DNA of 64,000 nt from Galactobacter sp052108535 (GCA_052108535.1 JBQDZM010000008.1:22153-86152); one strand, 5' to 3'; positions 32,909 through 42,476 are shown, numbered from the stretch's first letter. Notes: generated from the letters alone by a model not told the origin. A program made the numbers and translations.

Positions 32909-35900
32909 TTAGGGAGTCCTCCTGAGATCAAGGGTGTGCGGATAATCCGGGGTGACGCCCCTCCGGCCCGCGGCCCGAGCGGCCGCCACGTCGAAGGTTC
33001 CGGGCGTGTGGCCACGCGGCTCGAATCTACCCGACCTCCGAGCCTCCGCCTCATTCGCGTTGATGGGCGGGTGCTCGTAGGCACGGCCGCCCGGATGCAC
33101 CACATGGTAGGTGGCGCCACCGAGGGAAGCGGAGGAGGCCAGATCCACCACCTCGAAGGTCAGCGGTGACTGAACATCAATCGAAGGATGCAGAGCCGAC
33201 CAGGGTTGCCAAGCCCGGTAGCGGACGCCGGCGTAGTACTCCCCTAGCCGGCCGGTGGAGGTCAACGGCACCTCCACGCCGTTGCAGGTCACCATTTGCC
33301 GGTCGGGGTCCAGACCGTTGACCTTGACCTGGACTCGCTCCAGGGAGGAATCCACGTAGCGGGCGGTGCCGGATCCGGTGGCTTCCTCCCCCAGGACGTT
33401 CCATGGTTCGATGGCCTGGCGCAGCTCCAACTCCACGGCGGCCGCGGAGGCGGCCGAACCGAATCCGGTCCAGCCTCCCTCGCCCGGAACGTCCGCCGGC
33501 TGCTGCGGCTGCGCCTGTACCTGTCCCTGCGCCTGCGCCTGAGTGGCCCCAGGGCCAGAGGCCGCACTCTGCGCCGTCTTCACCGGGATGCGCGTGATCC
33601 CGATGCGGGGAAAACGGAACTCCACGAAGGAATCCAGCCAGGTCTCCTCGAACTCGATCCCGTGGGCCCGCAGGTCGGCGACGATCTCGTGGGCGTCCCG
33701 CACCGCACCCTGCGGCAGCAAGGCGTCGTCGTGCAGCGACGTCCCCCACCGGATCAGCGGCGCGGACAGGGGCCGTTCCCAGAACATGGCCACCAAGGAA
33801 CGCACCAGCAGCGCCTGCACCAGAGACAGTTCCGGGTGCGGGGGCATCTCGAAGCCGCGTAGTTCCAGCAGCCCCAACCGTCCGCGACTCGAGTCGGGAC
33901 TGTAGAGCTTGTCGATGCAGAACTCTGCGCGGTGTGTGTTGCCAGTCAGGTCCGTGAGCAGGTGGCGGAACGCGCGGTCCACGAGCCAGGGTCGCGGCGC
34001 GTCCGCGCCTGCGGACATGCGGGCCACCTCCTGGAGGGCGATTTCCATCTCGTACGCCGCTTCCGGGCGCCCCTCGTCGAAGCGGGGGGCCTGGGAGGTG
34101 GGGCCGATGAAGCGGCCGGAGAAGAGGTAGGACAGCGATGGGTGGCGCTGCCAGTAGGTGATCAGTGAGCCGAGCAGGTCCGGGCGTCGCAGCAACGGCG
34201 AGTCCGACGGCTGCACGCCGCCCAGGGTGATGTGGTTTCCGCCTCCGGTCCCGGTGTGGGTGCCATCCACATCGAATTTCTCGGTGGAGAGCCGGGCCTG
34301 ACGTGCGTGCTCGTACAACGAGAAGGTGAGGTCTCGTTGGTCCGCCCAGGAGGAGGTGGGCTGCACATTGACCTCGATAACCCCCGGATCTGGGGTCACA
34401 ATCAACTGGGTCAGCCGGGAATCCACGGGGGCCCCGTACCCCTCCAACACGACTTGGGTTCCGGTGTCAGAGGCGGCGCGCTCGATCACGTGAAGCAGAG
34501 CGACGTAGGCCTCCAACGTGGTGGTGGGTGGCAGGAACACATGCACGTGCCCGTCTCGAGTCTCGAAGGCCAGGGCCGTGGTGGCCTGCCCTTCCGGATC
34601 CACCAGTTTCACGGAGGGCACCTCCGGTTCCAGTGGGGGGCCGGCCTCGAAGATGTCCGGCTCCCCCTGGAACTCCGGGTCGGTCCAGGAGATGGAGCCC
34701 AGCGGCAGGCGCAGCCCCACGGCAGAGGTACCGGGCGTCAGCACCAGACGGCCCCGACGGAAGCGCCACATCGGCGAGGTCCACTCATCCACCGTCGTCA
34801 CCGGGATCACCCAGCCGGTGGGTACGGTGATGTCCCGGTCCAGTGCGGCGATGGCGTCCTGGATGGACGTCTCAGAGGTGGCAGGATCGTCGAGCGGATC
34901 GGGCGCCGGACGCTCACCGTCTGGCAGAAGGGCGTCCGAGGCACGCTGCGCCAGCGGATCCTCATAGGCAGGGATCACCTGGGATCCCGGGAGTCCGAGC
35001 AACTGCCCAACGCGGGCGGCCAGGGTCTGAGCGTTGCGCGCCGCATACGGTGTGCGGCGTTCTTTCCATGGGTCGTCGAAGAGCCGCGCGTCTTTCCACA
35101 GCGGGACCCCGTCGGTGCGCCACTGCAGCGCGATGTTCCAGCGCGGCAGCGGCTCTCCCGGGTACCACTTTCCCTGCCCGCGATGCACGGCTCCGCCGCG
35201 GGCGTAGGTCGCTTGCAGGCGCGCGGCTAGGTCATCCGCGAGCTCGCGCTTCTCTGGCCCGTCCGCATCCGTGTTCCATTGGGCGCTGCGGGCGTCGTCC
35301 AACGCCACGAAGGTGGGTTCCCCGCCCATGGTCAGGCGGACGTCGCCGGCCACCAGGCGTTGATCCACGGACTCGCCGAGGGCATCGATCCGCGCCCACT
35401 GCTGCTCGGTGAACGGTTTGGTGGTGCGCGGATCCTCGTGCACCCGTCGCACCTCGTTGCGGAAGCTGAACTCCACCTCCACCGGATCCGTGGCTCCGGT
35501 GATCGGTGCGGCGGAGGACGGGTGCGGGGTCGCCGAAAGCGGGATGTGCCCCTCACCGGCAAACAGGGCGCTGGTGGCGTCCAGCCCGATCCAGCCGGCA
35601 CCCGGGATGAAGACCTCCGCCCAGGCGTGCAGATCGGTGAAATCGGACTCGGGGCCGCTTGGACCGTCCAAGGACTTTTGGTCCGAGGTCAGCTGCACCA
35701 AGTAGCCGGAGACGAACCGGGCGGCCAGCCCGTACTGCCGCAAAAGCGCCACGAGCAGCCAGGCGCTGTCGCGGCAGGAGCCAATCCCGCGTTCCAGCGT
35801 CTGGTCGGGGGTCTGCACGCCCGGTTCCATCCGCACCGTGTAGTCCACCGCGTCATGCACGGCCTGGTTCAGACCCGCCAGGAAGGTCACCGTGGGTTCC

Positions 35901-36322
35901 CCTCCCTGAGGCAACGGCGGCAGCTTCTGGCGCCAGCCTTCGGCAACCTCAGCATCCTCCGCCGGGCGCAAATAGGGTGCCAGATCTGCCGCCAAATCAG
36001 GAGAGTAAGCGAACGGGAACTTTTCCGCATAGTCCTCGATGAAGAAGTCCAGCGGGTTGATGACCATCATGTCCGCCACCAGCCCCACGGTGATCTCCAG
36101 GTGATCCACCTTTTCTGGGAACACGATCCTGGCGAGCCAGTTCCCGAAGGGATCCTGCTGCCAGTTGATGAAGTGTTCCGGCGGGGACACCTGCAACGAG
36201 TACGCCTCGATGGGGGTTCGAGTATGCGGAGCCGGGCGCAGCCTCACCACGTGTGGAGTCACCGCCACCGGCCGCGCGAAGTCGTACCGGGTGGAATGTT
36301 CCAGGGCTACTTTGATCGACAT
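32909..36322 (-). CDS. Transglutaminase-DUF2126 protein
   Basis: This is a 1137-residue protein with an N-terminal transglutaminase-like module: beta domain (VALEHSTRYDFARPVAVTPH), then GIGSCRDSAWLLVALLRQYG with the Cys, DLHAWAEVFIPGAGW with the His, and GLDATSAL with the Asp. The remaining ~800 residues are DUF2126 (LTMGGEPTFVALDD, GKWYPGEPLPRW, GGNHITLGG, HRAEFCIDKLYSPDSSRGRL), with a glutamine-synthetase-like fold predicted in the literature. A Gln/Ala-rich linker lies near residue 920. It is the first gene of the four-gene operon and may condense or deamidate glutamyl peptides. Confidence 0.9.
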   Translation of the reverse strand: MSIKVALEHSTRYDFARPVAVTPHVVRLRPAPHTRTPIEAYSLQVSPPEHFINWQQDPFGNWLARIVFPEKVDHLEITVGLVADMMVINPLDFFIEDYAEKFPFAYSPDLAADLAPYLRPAEDAEVAEGWRQKLPPLPQGGEPTVTFLAGLNQAVHDAVDYTVRMEPGVQTPDQTLERGIGSCRDSAWLLVALLRQYGLAARFVSGYLVQLTSDQKSLDGPSGPESDFTDLHAWAEVFIPGAGWIGLDATSALFAGEGHIPLSATPHPSSAAPITGATDPVEVEFSFRNEVRRVHEDPRTTKPFTEQQWARIDALGESVDQRLVAGDVRLTMGGEPTFVALDDARSAQWNTDADGPEKRELADDLAARLQATYARGGAVHRGQGKWYPGEPLPRWNIALQWRTDGVPLWKDARLFDDPWKERRTPYAARNAQTLAARVGQLLGLPGSQVIPAYEDPLAQRASDALLPDGERPAPDPLDDPATSETSIQDAIAALDRDITVPTGWVIPVTTVDEWTSPMWRFRRGRLVLTPGTSAVGLRLPLGSISWTDPEFQGEPDIFEAGPPLEPEVPSVKLVDPEGQATTALAFETRDGHVHVFLPPTTTLEAYVALLHVIERAASDTGTQVVLEGYGAPVDSRLTQLIVTPDPGVIEVNVQPTSSWADQRDLTFSLYEHARQARLSTEKFDVDGTHTGTGGGNHITLGGVQPSDSPLLRRPDLLGSLITYWQRHPSLSYLFSGRFIGPTSQAPRFDEGRPEAAYEMEIALQEVARMSAGADAPRPWLVDRAFRHLLTDLTGNTHRAEFCIDKLYSPDSSRGRLGLLELRGFEMPPHPELSLVQALLVRSLVAMFWERPLSAPLIRWGTSLHDDALLPQGAVRDAHEIVADLRAHGIEFEETWLDSFVEFRFPRIGITRIPVKTAQSAASGPGATQAQAQGQVQAQPQQPADVPGEGGWTGFGSAASAAAVELELRQAIEPWNVLGEEATGSGTARYVDSSLERVQVKVNGLDPDRQMVTCNGVEVPLTSTGRLGEYYAGVRYRAWQPWSALHPSIDVQSPLTFEVVDLASSASLGGATYHVVHPGGRAYEHPPINANEAEARRSGRFEPRGHTPGTFDVAAARAAGRRGVTPDYPHTLDLRRTP

Positions 36323-36419
36323 GTCTCAAGTGTGCCGCGTCACAGTTGCAACCGCATAACGCAGGCATTTCAGCCGGCCACGCTTCCCGGCCACCTATGC
36401 CCGACGACGCGTGCTCCAC

Positions 36420-37799
36420 TCACGCGGTGGACGTCGCCTTCTGCGTCGTCCCCGCGTCGGCAACCTCGGTCCCCGCGGCGCCGCCGGCGCCGGCGCCGGT
36501 GGCGAGAGTGTCGCGGGGCTCGGCCACCGCCGTCGGGCATGGGCCCCACGACGTCAGGTGCAGGTGGCGCACCAGCTGGCGCGAACGTCGTGCCGTGACG
36601 ATATCCGAGAAGACGTCGAGGCCGCGCTCGACCCACACCGTGAGGCGGGCGCCCAGCGGTTCCTCGATGAACTTGTTGATCAGCCATGCGACGCCGAGGA
36701 CCATACCGAGCAGCAGCACCAGCAGCAGTTCACGCGGCATCCAGGGGGCGAGGCTCTCGATCACGAAGCGCCCCAGGATGCTGTGGATGAGGTAGACCGG
36801 GAACGTCAGCGCACCCGCCGTGGTCAGCCAGGACCAACGAATGCGGATCAGGGTCGGCGTCATGACTACCGCTAGAATCATGCCGAAGAACGCCAGTACC
36901 GCGGTGGCGAATACGAACGCCGGGACGTGGACGCCGGTCACCGATTCCGTACGGCCCGGCAGATCCAGGGCCGTGGCCCAGGCGGCCTGCAGCACGGCGG
37001 CGGCGAGCACACCACCACGCGCCCAGGTGAACCCGTGCTTGGCGATGATGTGGATCAGCATGCCGCCCGCGAACAGACCGGCATAGGTGGGGAAGGCCAG
37101 CCAGGACACCCACGACTGCAGCTCGGGGACGCCGTGTTCGTGGATGGTCCACGCGCTGAAGGCCACCCAGGCGCCACAGATCGCGGTCCACCCCGCCGGG
37201 CGATCCACCTTCAGAGAGCGCAGCACCCAACGGGCCACGACCAGCATGATGTAGAAGCGGGCCTCGATCCAGAGCGTCCAGTAGACGGTGTCCACCCAGG
37301 AGAAGCCGTCCCCGCTGATCTCACCGAAGATCGGGGGACCCACCAGGGTGAGGTTCATCCAAATGTCGCCCCAGTCCAGGTCCTTGTAATCAAAGAAGAA
37401 CAACTGAAGTGGTCCGGCGATCAGCACGGAGAGCCAAAAGGCAGGGGCAATCCTGCCGATCCTAGAACCGGCAAAACGGGCGGTGGAACGCCCCTCAAGG
37501 GAGCGGAAGACCACCAAACCGGAGATGATGAAGAAGAGCGGGACGCCGAGGTTACCCAGCGCCGCGAGCTTGTGCAGCAACGGCCAGGCCTCATCGTTGG
37601 GCACACCCCAGTCCGACTTCGCGCTGCCGACATAGTGGTACAAAACCACCAGCAGGGCTGCGGCCAGCCGCAGCCCGTCCAGGAGCGCCCAACGAGGCAG
37701 CTTCTTGGGTGCAGGCAACGTGTGCGGAGCGGGCTGCTTGCCGGACTCGGTGCTGGCGCCCGCTGTTGCCCGCGTGCTGTTCACCGTTGTTCCAGCCAT
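36420..37799 (-). CDS. Acyltransferase 3 family membrane protein (OafA/YrhL-like)
   Basis: This 459-residue polytopic protein has an acyltransferase-3 signature: LDGLRLAAALLVVLYHYVG near residue 40, with the conserved His, and about ten membrane helices, ending with a basic cytoplasmic tail and an Ala/Gly-rich C-terminus. Such proteins O-acylate exported sugars, lipids or peptidoglycan. AGGAGG precedes the ATG. It stands alone between the transglutaminase operon and a repeat-bearing gap, so the acceptor cannot be guessed. Confidence 0.85.
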   Translation of the reverse strand: MAGTTVNSTRATAGASTESGKQPAPHTLPAPKKLPRWALLDGLRLAAALLVVLYHYVGSAKSDWGVPNDEAWPLLHKLAALGNLGVPLFFIISGLVVFRSLEGRSTARFAGSRIGRIAPAFWLSVLIAGPLQLFFFDYKDLDWGDIWMNLTLVGPPIFGEISGDGFSWVDTVYWTLWIEARFYIMLVVARWVLRSLKVDRPAGWTAICGAWVAFSAWTIHEHGVPELQSWVSWLAFPTYAGLFAGGMLIHIIAKHGFTWARGGVLAAAVLQAAWATALDLPGRTESVTGVHVPAFVFATAVLAFFGMILAVVMTPTLIRIRWSWLTTAGALTFPVYLIHSILGRFVIESLAPWMPRELLLVLLLGMVLGVAWLINKFIEEPLGARLTVWVERGLDVFSDIVTARRSRQLVRHLHLTSWGPCPTAVAEPRDTLATGAGAGGAAGTEVADAGTTQKATSTA

Positions 37800-38203
37800 A
37801 CCCGTCTCGACCTCCTGTGTTACCCGTTACGTATCTCGTTGCACGGGCACACGAGGCCCGCTTATCTCCATGGCAACGCGGGTGGAAACGGAAATCAAGG
37901 GAATCGGGGGGACCCTGACGGGATCCTGACTGGGGTCTCAGCCGGTTCTCAGACAGTGTTCGCGAATCAGTTCGGCGGAGTTGTTGGCCGGTTCTGCGTT
38001 CGCGAACCACTTCTGCGGAGTCCTGGGCCGGTTACCGTGCTCGCGAACCACTTCTGCCGAGTCCGAGGCCGGTTACCGTGCAAAAACGATTCGGGAGCCA
38101 CATGAACCTGGCGAACACCCCAGAACTCGGCACCGCCGACTCCAGACATGAACACCCCAGCACACGTGACTCCCGAATGACGCAGAGAGCAGCTGCGGAC
38201 AAA
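37800..38203. other. Intergenic region with tandem repeats
   Basis: No gene is supported. The main feature is the three-copy tandem repeat at 37959-38081; the rest is unremarkable. Confidence 0.6.
37959..38081 (+). repeat. Three tandem ~41-bp repeats
   Basis: Units start at 37959, 37999 and 38040. Each begins (T/C)TCGCGAA, continues with a CA(G/C)TTC core and ends near GGCCGGTT. Units 2 and 3 are closest to each other. There are no unique spacers, so this is not a CRISPR array. Confidence 0.7.
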
Positions 38204-38524
38204 TCAGTCGATCTGCAATTCCCCCATGGCATCCCAGTCGTCACCGTCGATGGTGCGGGAGATGATGCGCGGGGTGTGCGCCAACAAGGGGCGCATGCTC
38301 TCCAGGCCGTCCTTGAAGTGCTGCGAATTCACGTGAGCTGAGGCAGCATCCTCGTCGAAGCCCTCCACGAGCACGTACTCATTCGCGTTGTCCACGGAGC
38401 GGGACCATTCGAAGAACTTGTTGCCCGGTTCTGCTCGGGTGGCCTTGGTGAAGGCCGCCACGGCGTCCATGAAGGTGTCAACAAACTCTGGTTTGACGTC
38501 GTATTTCACCACAATGAAGATCAT
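38204..38524 (-). CDS. Antibiotic biosynthesis monooxygenase-like (ABM) protein
   Basis: The ATG at 38524 starts a 106-residue protein of the dimeric alpha+beta-barrel ABM family: IFIVVKYDVKPEFVDTFMDA, EPGNKFFEWSRS, EYVLVEGFDEDAASAHVNSQHF. These are small quinol monooxygenase or heme-degrading-like enzymes, or ligand-binding proteins. The ORF can be extended upstream to 38587, but that adds an unrelated N-terminus. No operon partners are present. Confidence 0.8.
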   Translation of the reverse strand: MIFIVVKYDVKPEFVDTFMDAVAAFTKATRAEPGNKFFEWSRSVDNANEYVLVEGFDEDAASAHVNSQHFKDGLESMRPLLAHTPRIISRTIDGDDWDAMGELQID

Positions 38525-38611
38525 GGACTCGACCCTATCCCCACTCCAACCGTCCGTGCAGCCCGCGGCCACACTCGGACCGTGCAAATCCGGACCGCAC
38601 CCCCTCGGCGT

Positions 38612-38821
38612 GCACGCACCCAGACCGTGCCCACCCGGCTATCGGCAACGCAACCGGGATATCGCANNNNNNNNNNNNNNNNNNNNNNNNNNNNNNNNNN
38701 NNNNNNNNNNNNNNNNNNNNNNNNNNNNNNNNNNNNNNNNNNNNNNNNNNNNNNNNNNNNNNNNNNGCACGCACCCAGACCGTGCCCACCCGGCTATCGG
38801 CAACGCAACCGGGATATCGCA
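38612..38821. other. Assembly gap with identical 55-bp flanks
   Basis: One hundred N (38667-38766) are flanked by exactly the same 55 bases, 38612-38666 and 38767-38821. The duplicate touches the gap on both sides, as when two contigs overlap by one assembler k-mer and are joined by a fixed-length spacer. The true gap may be zero. Confidence 0.75.
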
Positions 38822-40038
38822 TGAACTCCATTCAACGTCGTGACCCCACCCGCGGTTGGGGATTGGTGCTGTTGGGGTCCTTCTCCGCGATCTCCCCTTT
38901 GTGTACGGACATCTACACGCCGTCACTTCCGGACGTCGCCAGCGAACTGACCACCACAGCGAGCTCCGTCCAGTTGACCTTGACGACGTTTATGGCCGGT
39001 CTGGCGCTGGGCCAGTTGATCATCGGCACGGTGTCAGACGCCGTGGGGCGTCGCCGCCTGTTGTTGTTGGGCGGGTTCGCGACCGTCCTAGCCACCGTGG
39101 CCTGCGCCGCTGCGCCAAACGTGACCGTGTTGATCTTGGCGCGGATTCTCCAGGGTTTTGCCGGTGCCGCCGGGGTGGTGCTGGCTCGCGCCATGATCGC
39201 CGACTGCACCCAAGGTCCAAGGACCGCGAAACTCCTCGGGGTGCTGCAGGTGATCGTGGGCGTGGCCCCGGTGGTGGCACCCCTGATCGGTTCGTTGCTT
39301 GCGCAGGCCTTCAGCTGGCGTGGAGTGTTCTGGACGGTCGCAGCCATCATGGCCGTACTGACGCTCGCGGCCACCGCGATCATCCCGGAGACCCTCCCGA
39401 TGTCCCGCAGGCAGCCGGTCGGGTTCCGTTCCACCGTGAGGTCGTTGACCACGGTGTTGTCCAGGCGAGGTTTCGTGGTCTACCTGGTGACCTTCGTGGC
39501 CGCCTTCGGAGCATTCTTCTCCTACGTCTCTGCTGGAGCTTTCGTGCTTCGCGTCCAGCACGGCTTCACGGCCGTGGGCTTCGGGCTCTGGTACGCGGTC
39601 GGCGCACTCTGCATGACGGCCTCCGCCATGGCGGCGGCCCGATGGGCGGGACGCGTGCCTCACGACCGGATGATCGCCTGGGGCGTCTCCGGCGTTCTGC
39701 TCGGCGCGGTCACCATCTTCGTCTCCACGTTGTTGGAGACGCCGTTGTGGTTGCTGCTGCCGGGGTGCGCCGTCCTCACGATGTCCATGGGTCAGATCAT
39801 CGCCAATTGCAACGCCCAGGCGTTGTCCCACACCCGTGATCTCTCCGGTTCCGGGTCCGCGGTACTCGGGGCCTGCCAATTTTTCTCGGCCGCCCTGGTG
39901 GCCCCACTAGTGGGCCTCGGCGGGGACCTTGACCCGCACCCGTTCGGGATCGTGGTGCTGATCTGTGCCGTGATCTCCTTCGCGGCGTACTGGCTGCTGG
40001 CCAGACCCACACCGGAAGCAGAGGCGGCGAAGGCCTGA
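38821..40038 (+). CDS. Bcr/CflA-type MFS exporter
   Basis: This 405-residue transporter has twelve predicted membrane helices. The N-terminal motif YTPSLPDVASELTTTASSVQ and motif A (GQLIIGTVSDAVGRRRLLL) place it in the Bcr/CflA drug-exporter group (DHA1, proton antiport). The ATG at 38821 begins the conserved N-terminus directly after the assembly gap, so the promoter region may be misassembled. The gene converges on the siderophore-interacting protein gene. Substrates could be drugs, sulfonamides or cysteine-type metabolites, as known for E. coli Bcr. Confidence 0.88.
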   Translation: MNSIQRRDPTRGWGLVLLGSFSAISPLCTDIYTPSLPDVASELTTTASSVQLTLTTFMAGLALGQLIIGTVSDAVGRRRLLLLGGFATVLATVACAAAPNVTVLILARILQGFAGAAGVVLARAMIADCTQGPRTAKLLGVLQVIVGVAPVVAPLIGSLLAQAFSWRGVFWTVAAIMAVLTLAATAIIPETLPMSRRQPVGFRSTVRSLTTVLSRRGFVVYLVTFVAAFGAFFSYVSAGAFVLRVQHGFTAVGFGLWYAVGALCMTASAMAAARWAGRVPHDRMIAWGVSGVLLGAVTIFVSTLLETPLWLLLPGCAVLTMSMGQIIANCNAQALSHTRDLSGSGSAVLGACQFFSAALVAPLVGLGGDLDPHPFGIVVLICAVISFAAYWLLARPTPEAEAAKA

Positions 40039-40071
40039 ACGCCTCCGCCGCCCCGATCACGGTGTGCGGTC

Positions 40072-40929
40072 TCAGTCCTCATCGACCTCGAGGGCGTGGT
40101 GATCCAGCGCGACCGTGCCGGCGCGCCAGTAGCCGTCGATGTGCTGGGCGTGACGCGGGTGACCGGCCGCCTTCAGGGTTCTGCGCACGTCCTTGAGCAT
40201 GACGGCTTCACCGGCGGCGAAGACGAAGACGGACTCCGGTGTGGCGGAGGCGTCCAGCGCTGAGCCCAGTTCGGCGGCCAGCGCCGGACCGCGTTCCGGA
40301 CCGGACGGCAGCACCAGGTGATGGGCGTCCACATCCGCCAGTTCCGGGGTCGGGAACGGGTAGGCGTCCGCGTCGGTGGCGACGGTGATCAGGGTGACCG
40401 CAGCGTTAAGCCCGGGTTCATCCAGCCAACGCCCCAAAGCGGGCAGCGCGGTCTCGTCGCCGATCAGGATGTAGTGACGGTAGCCGGGCGGGTACACGTG
40501 GGAACCACGCGGACCCACCACGCCAATCCGGTCGCCCCCTTTGGCGTTGATGAACCAGGCGCCCGCCGGCCCGTGGTCATGCAGCACGCCATCGATCACC
40601 AGGGTCCCGGTGATCTGGTCAACCGTGCGGATGGTGTAATCGCGGGTGGACCCGATGGTCTCCTCCCAGCGCGCACGCTCGGCCACCACCGTAGGGACGG
40701 CCAGGCCGCCATCCTCCGCGGGGACCACGAGCTTGACGTGGTCCCCTGCGGCCCAGGGCAGGAAGGGGATGGAACCCACACGGTCCTTGGGCTCACCTCT
40801 CAGGTGGACGCGGGCCATCTGCGGCCCGATCTTCTCCACGGCAGAGACGGTGAGGATGCGGGATCCCAGCAAATGGGGGACTTGGTTCACGCCGAGGCGG
40901 GCGTCGGCGACGGTGACTGGACGAGGCAT
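40072..40929 (-). CDS. Siderophore-interacting protein (FAD-dependent ferric reductase)
   Basis: This protein has an N-terminal FAD-binding beta barrel (VHLRGEPKDR, AGDHVKLVVPAEDGG, RDYTIRTVDQ, DHGPAGAWFINAKGGDRIGV) and a C-terminal NAD(P)H-binding SIP domain (YILIGDETALPALGRWL, FVFAAGEAVMLKDVRR). The family reduces ferric siderophores after uptake. The ATG at 40929 is preferred because conserved sequence begins there; an upstream ATG at 40953 would add 8 residues. No clear ribosome-binding site is seen, so the mRNA may be leaderless. Confidence 0.85.
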   Translation of the reverse strand: MPRPVTVADARLGVNQVPHLLGSRILTVSAVEKIGPQMARVHLRGEPKDRVGSIPFLPWAAGDHVKLVVPAEDGGLAVPTVVAERARWEETIGSTRDYTIRTVDQITGTLVIDGVLHDHGPAGAWFINAKGGDRIGVVGPRGSHVYPPGYRHYILIGDETALPALGRWLDEPGLNAAVTLITVATDADAYPFPTPELADVDAHHLVLPSGPERGPALAAELGSALDASATPESVFVFAAGEAVMLKDVRRTLKAAGHPRHAQHIDGYWRAGTVALDHHALEVDED

Positions 40930-41061
40930 ATAAGACACACTAACGTGACTCAACCCAACATGGTCGGATCATGTCGTCACGAAATCTCACGGTGTCATAT
41001 CGGGGACGAACCCCTCACGCCCCGGGCGCGGCCCCACGCCAGGATCCCTCACGCCCCAGGA

Positions 41062-42462
41062 TCAGGCCAGCGCGCCCTGTCCCACACGGAAGCCCGCACC
41101 CTTGTGATGCTCCGGCAGGCGGTCACCGCGGCCAAAGAGCTTCTGGCGCAGCGAGCCCTCCTCATAGGAGGTGGGGTAGGCGCCGGCGGCCTGCAGCTGC
41201 GGAACGATGTGCTCCACAACGTCCTCGAAGGTTCCGGGCGTGATGGCGTAGGCGATGTTGAAGCCGTCCACGTCGGTGTCTCGCACCCACTCGATGAGCT
41301 GGTCAGCCACCTGTTTGCCGGTGCCCACAGCCACGGGGCCGAAGCCGCCCACGCCGATCCACTCGGCCAGCTGCCGGACGGTCCAGGGGTTGCCCTCCTC
41401 GCCGGAGGCCTTCTGGAAGGTCTCCACGGAGGACTGAATAGCGTTGGACTTCACGTCCGTACCGATAACGTCGTCCGGGTCGTACTGGCTCATGTCGATA
41501 CCGGTCCAGCCGGAGAGCAGGGCCAGGGCCCCGTTGATGTCCGCGTAGGAGCGGTAGTCCTCGAACTTGGCCTGCGCGGCGTCCTCGGTCTCGGCAACGA
41601 TGGGGGTGAGCATCGAGTAGATCTTGATGTCGTGGCGGTCGCGACCGGCAGCCTCCGCAGCATCGCGGATCTTGCCGACCTGCTCCGCAAGGGTTTCCTT
41701 GGTGGGCGAGTTCACGAACACGGCCTCGGCGTTCTCCCCCGCGAACTTCAGTCCGCGCTTGGAGGCGCCCGCCTGGAACAGCAGCGGGGTGCGCTGCGTG
41801 GACGGCTCGGTGATCGCGATCCCTGGAACCTTGAACCAGCGGCCCTCGTGGCCAATCTCGTGAACCTTCTCTGGGTCCACGAACAGGCCGGACTCCTTGT
41901 CTGCCACGACGGCGTCGTCCTCCCACGAGCCTTCCAGCAGCTTGTAGATCACCTCCAGGTACTCGTCTGCCATGTCGTAGCGTTCGTCGTGCTCCATCTG
42001 GTCGTCGTTACCCATGTTGCGCGCGGCGGAGGGTAGGTAACCGGTCACGATGTTCCAGCCAACGCGCCCCTCGGTGAGGTGGTCCAGCGTGGCCAGGCGG
42101 CGGGCAAACGGATAGGGATGCTCGTAGGCGGTGCCAGCGGTGACGCCGAAGCCCAAGTTCTTGGTCACGGCGGCCATGGCGGAGACCAGCAGGAACGGGT
42201 CGTTCACCGGCACCTGCGCGCCGGCGCGCAGCGGCGTCTCATTAGTGTCCGCGTACACGTCGTAGGTGCCGAGCACGTCGGCCAGGAAGAGGGAGTCGAA
42301 CAGCCCCTTCTCCAGCACCTTGGCCAGGTGCGTCCAGTAGCCGATCGTGTTGTAGTCACGAGCATGGTCCTCGGGGTGACGCCACAGGCCCGGCGACTGG
42401 TGAACTACGCAGTTCATGTCGAAGGCATTGAGGCGGACGCGAGGGGTGGTGTTTTCAGACAT
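41062..42462 (-). CDS. FMN-dependent monooxygenase (NtaA/SnaA/DszA family), S-box controlled
   Basis: From the ATG at 42462 the protein has 466 residues with luciferase-like monooxygenase motifs: VRLNAFDMNCVVHQSPGLWR, FDSLFLADVLG, RRLATLDHLTEGRVGWNIVTG, TPLLFQAGASKRG. NtaA/SnaA/DszA enzymes use FMNH2 and O2 to cleave C-S or C-N bonds in sulfones, sulfonates or chelators. An S-box riboswitch ends 15 bases upstream of the start, with AAGGA between. Together with the divergent ssuBAC genes this strongly suggests a desulfurizing role. The compound attacked is unknown. Confidence 0.88.
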   Translation of the reverse strand: MSENTTPRVRLNAFDMNCVVHQSPGLWRHPEDHARDYNTIGYWTHLAKVLEKGLFDSLFLADVLGTYDVYADTNETPLRAGAQVPVNDPFLLVSAMAAVTKNLGFGVTAGTAYEHPYPFARRLATLDHLTEGRVGWNIVTGYLPSAARNMGNDDQMEHDERYDMADEYLEVIYKLLEGSWEDDAVVADKESGLFVDPEKVHEIGHEGRWFKVPGIAITEPSTQRTPLLFQAGASKRGLKFAGENAEAVFVNSPTKETLAEQVGKIRDAAEAAGRDRHDIKIYSMLTPIVAETEDAAQAKFEDYRSYADINGALALLSGWTGIDMSQYDPDDVIGTDVKSNAIQSSVETFQKASGEEGNPWTVRQLAEWIGVGGFGPVAVGTGKQVADQLIEWVRDTDVDGFNIAYAITPGTFEDVVEHIVPQLQAAGAYPTSYEEGSLRQKLFGRGDRLPEHHKGAGFRVGQGALA

Positions 42463-42476
42463 GGCGTTCCTTACGC

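Noticed and set aside
37959..38081. Possible CRISPR array
   Set aside because: Repeats are directly adjacent with no unique spacers, are imperfect, and no cas genes occur in the window.
38612..38821. 55-bp biological direct repeat
   Set aside because: The copies abut the N run exactly and are identical, which fits a contig-overlap artefact better than a genomic repeat.
40318..42036. Plus-strand open frame of 572 codons
   Set aside because: It is antisense to the siderophore-interacting protein and the FMN monooxygenase, both of which have clear motifs and ribosome-binding sites.
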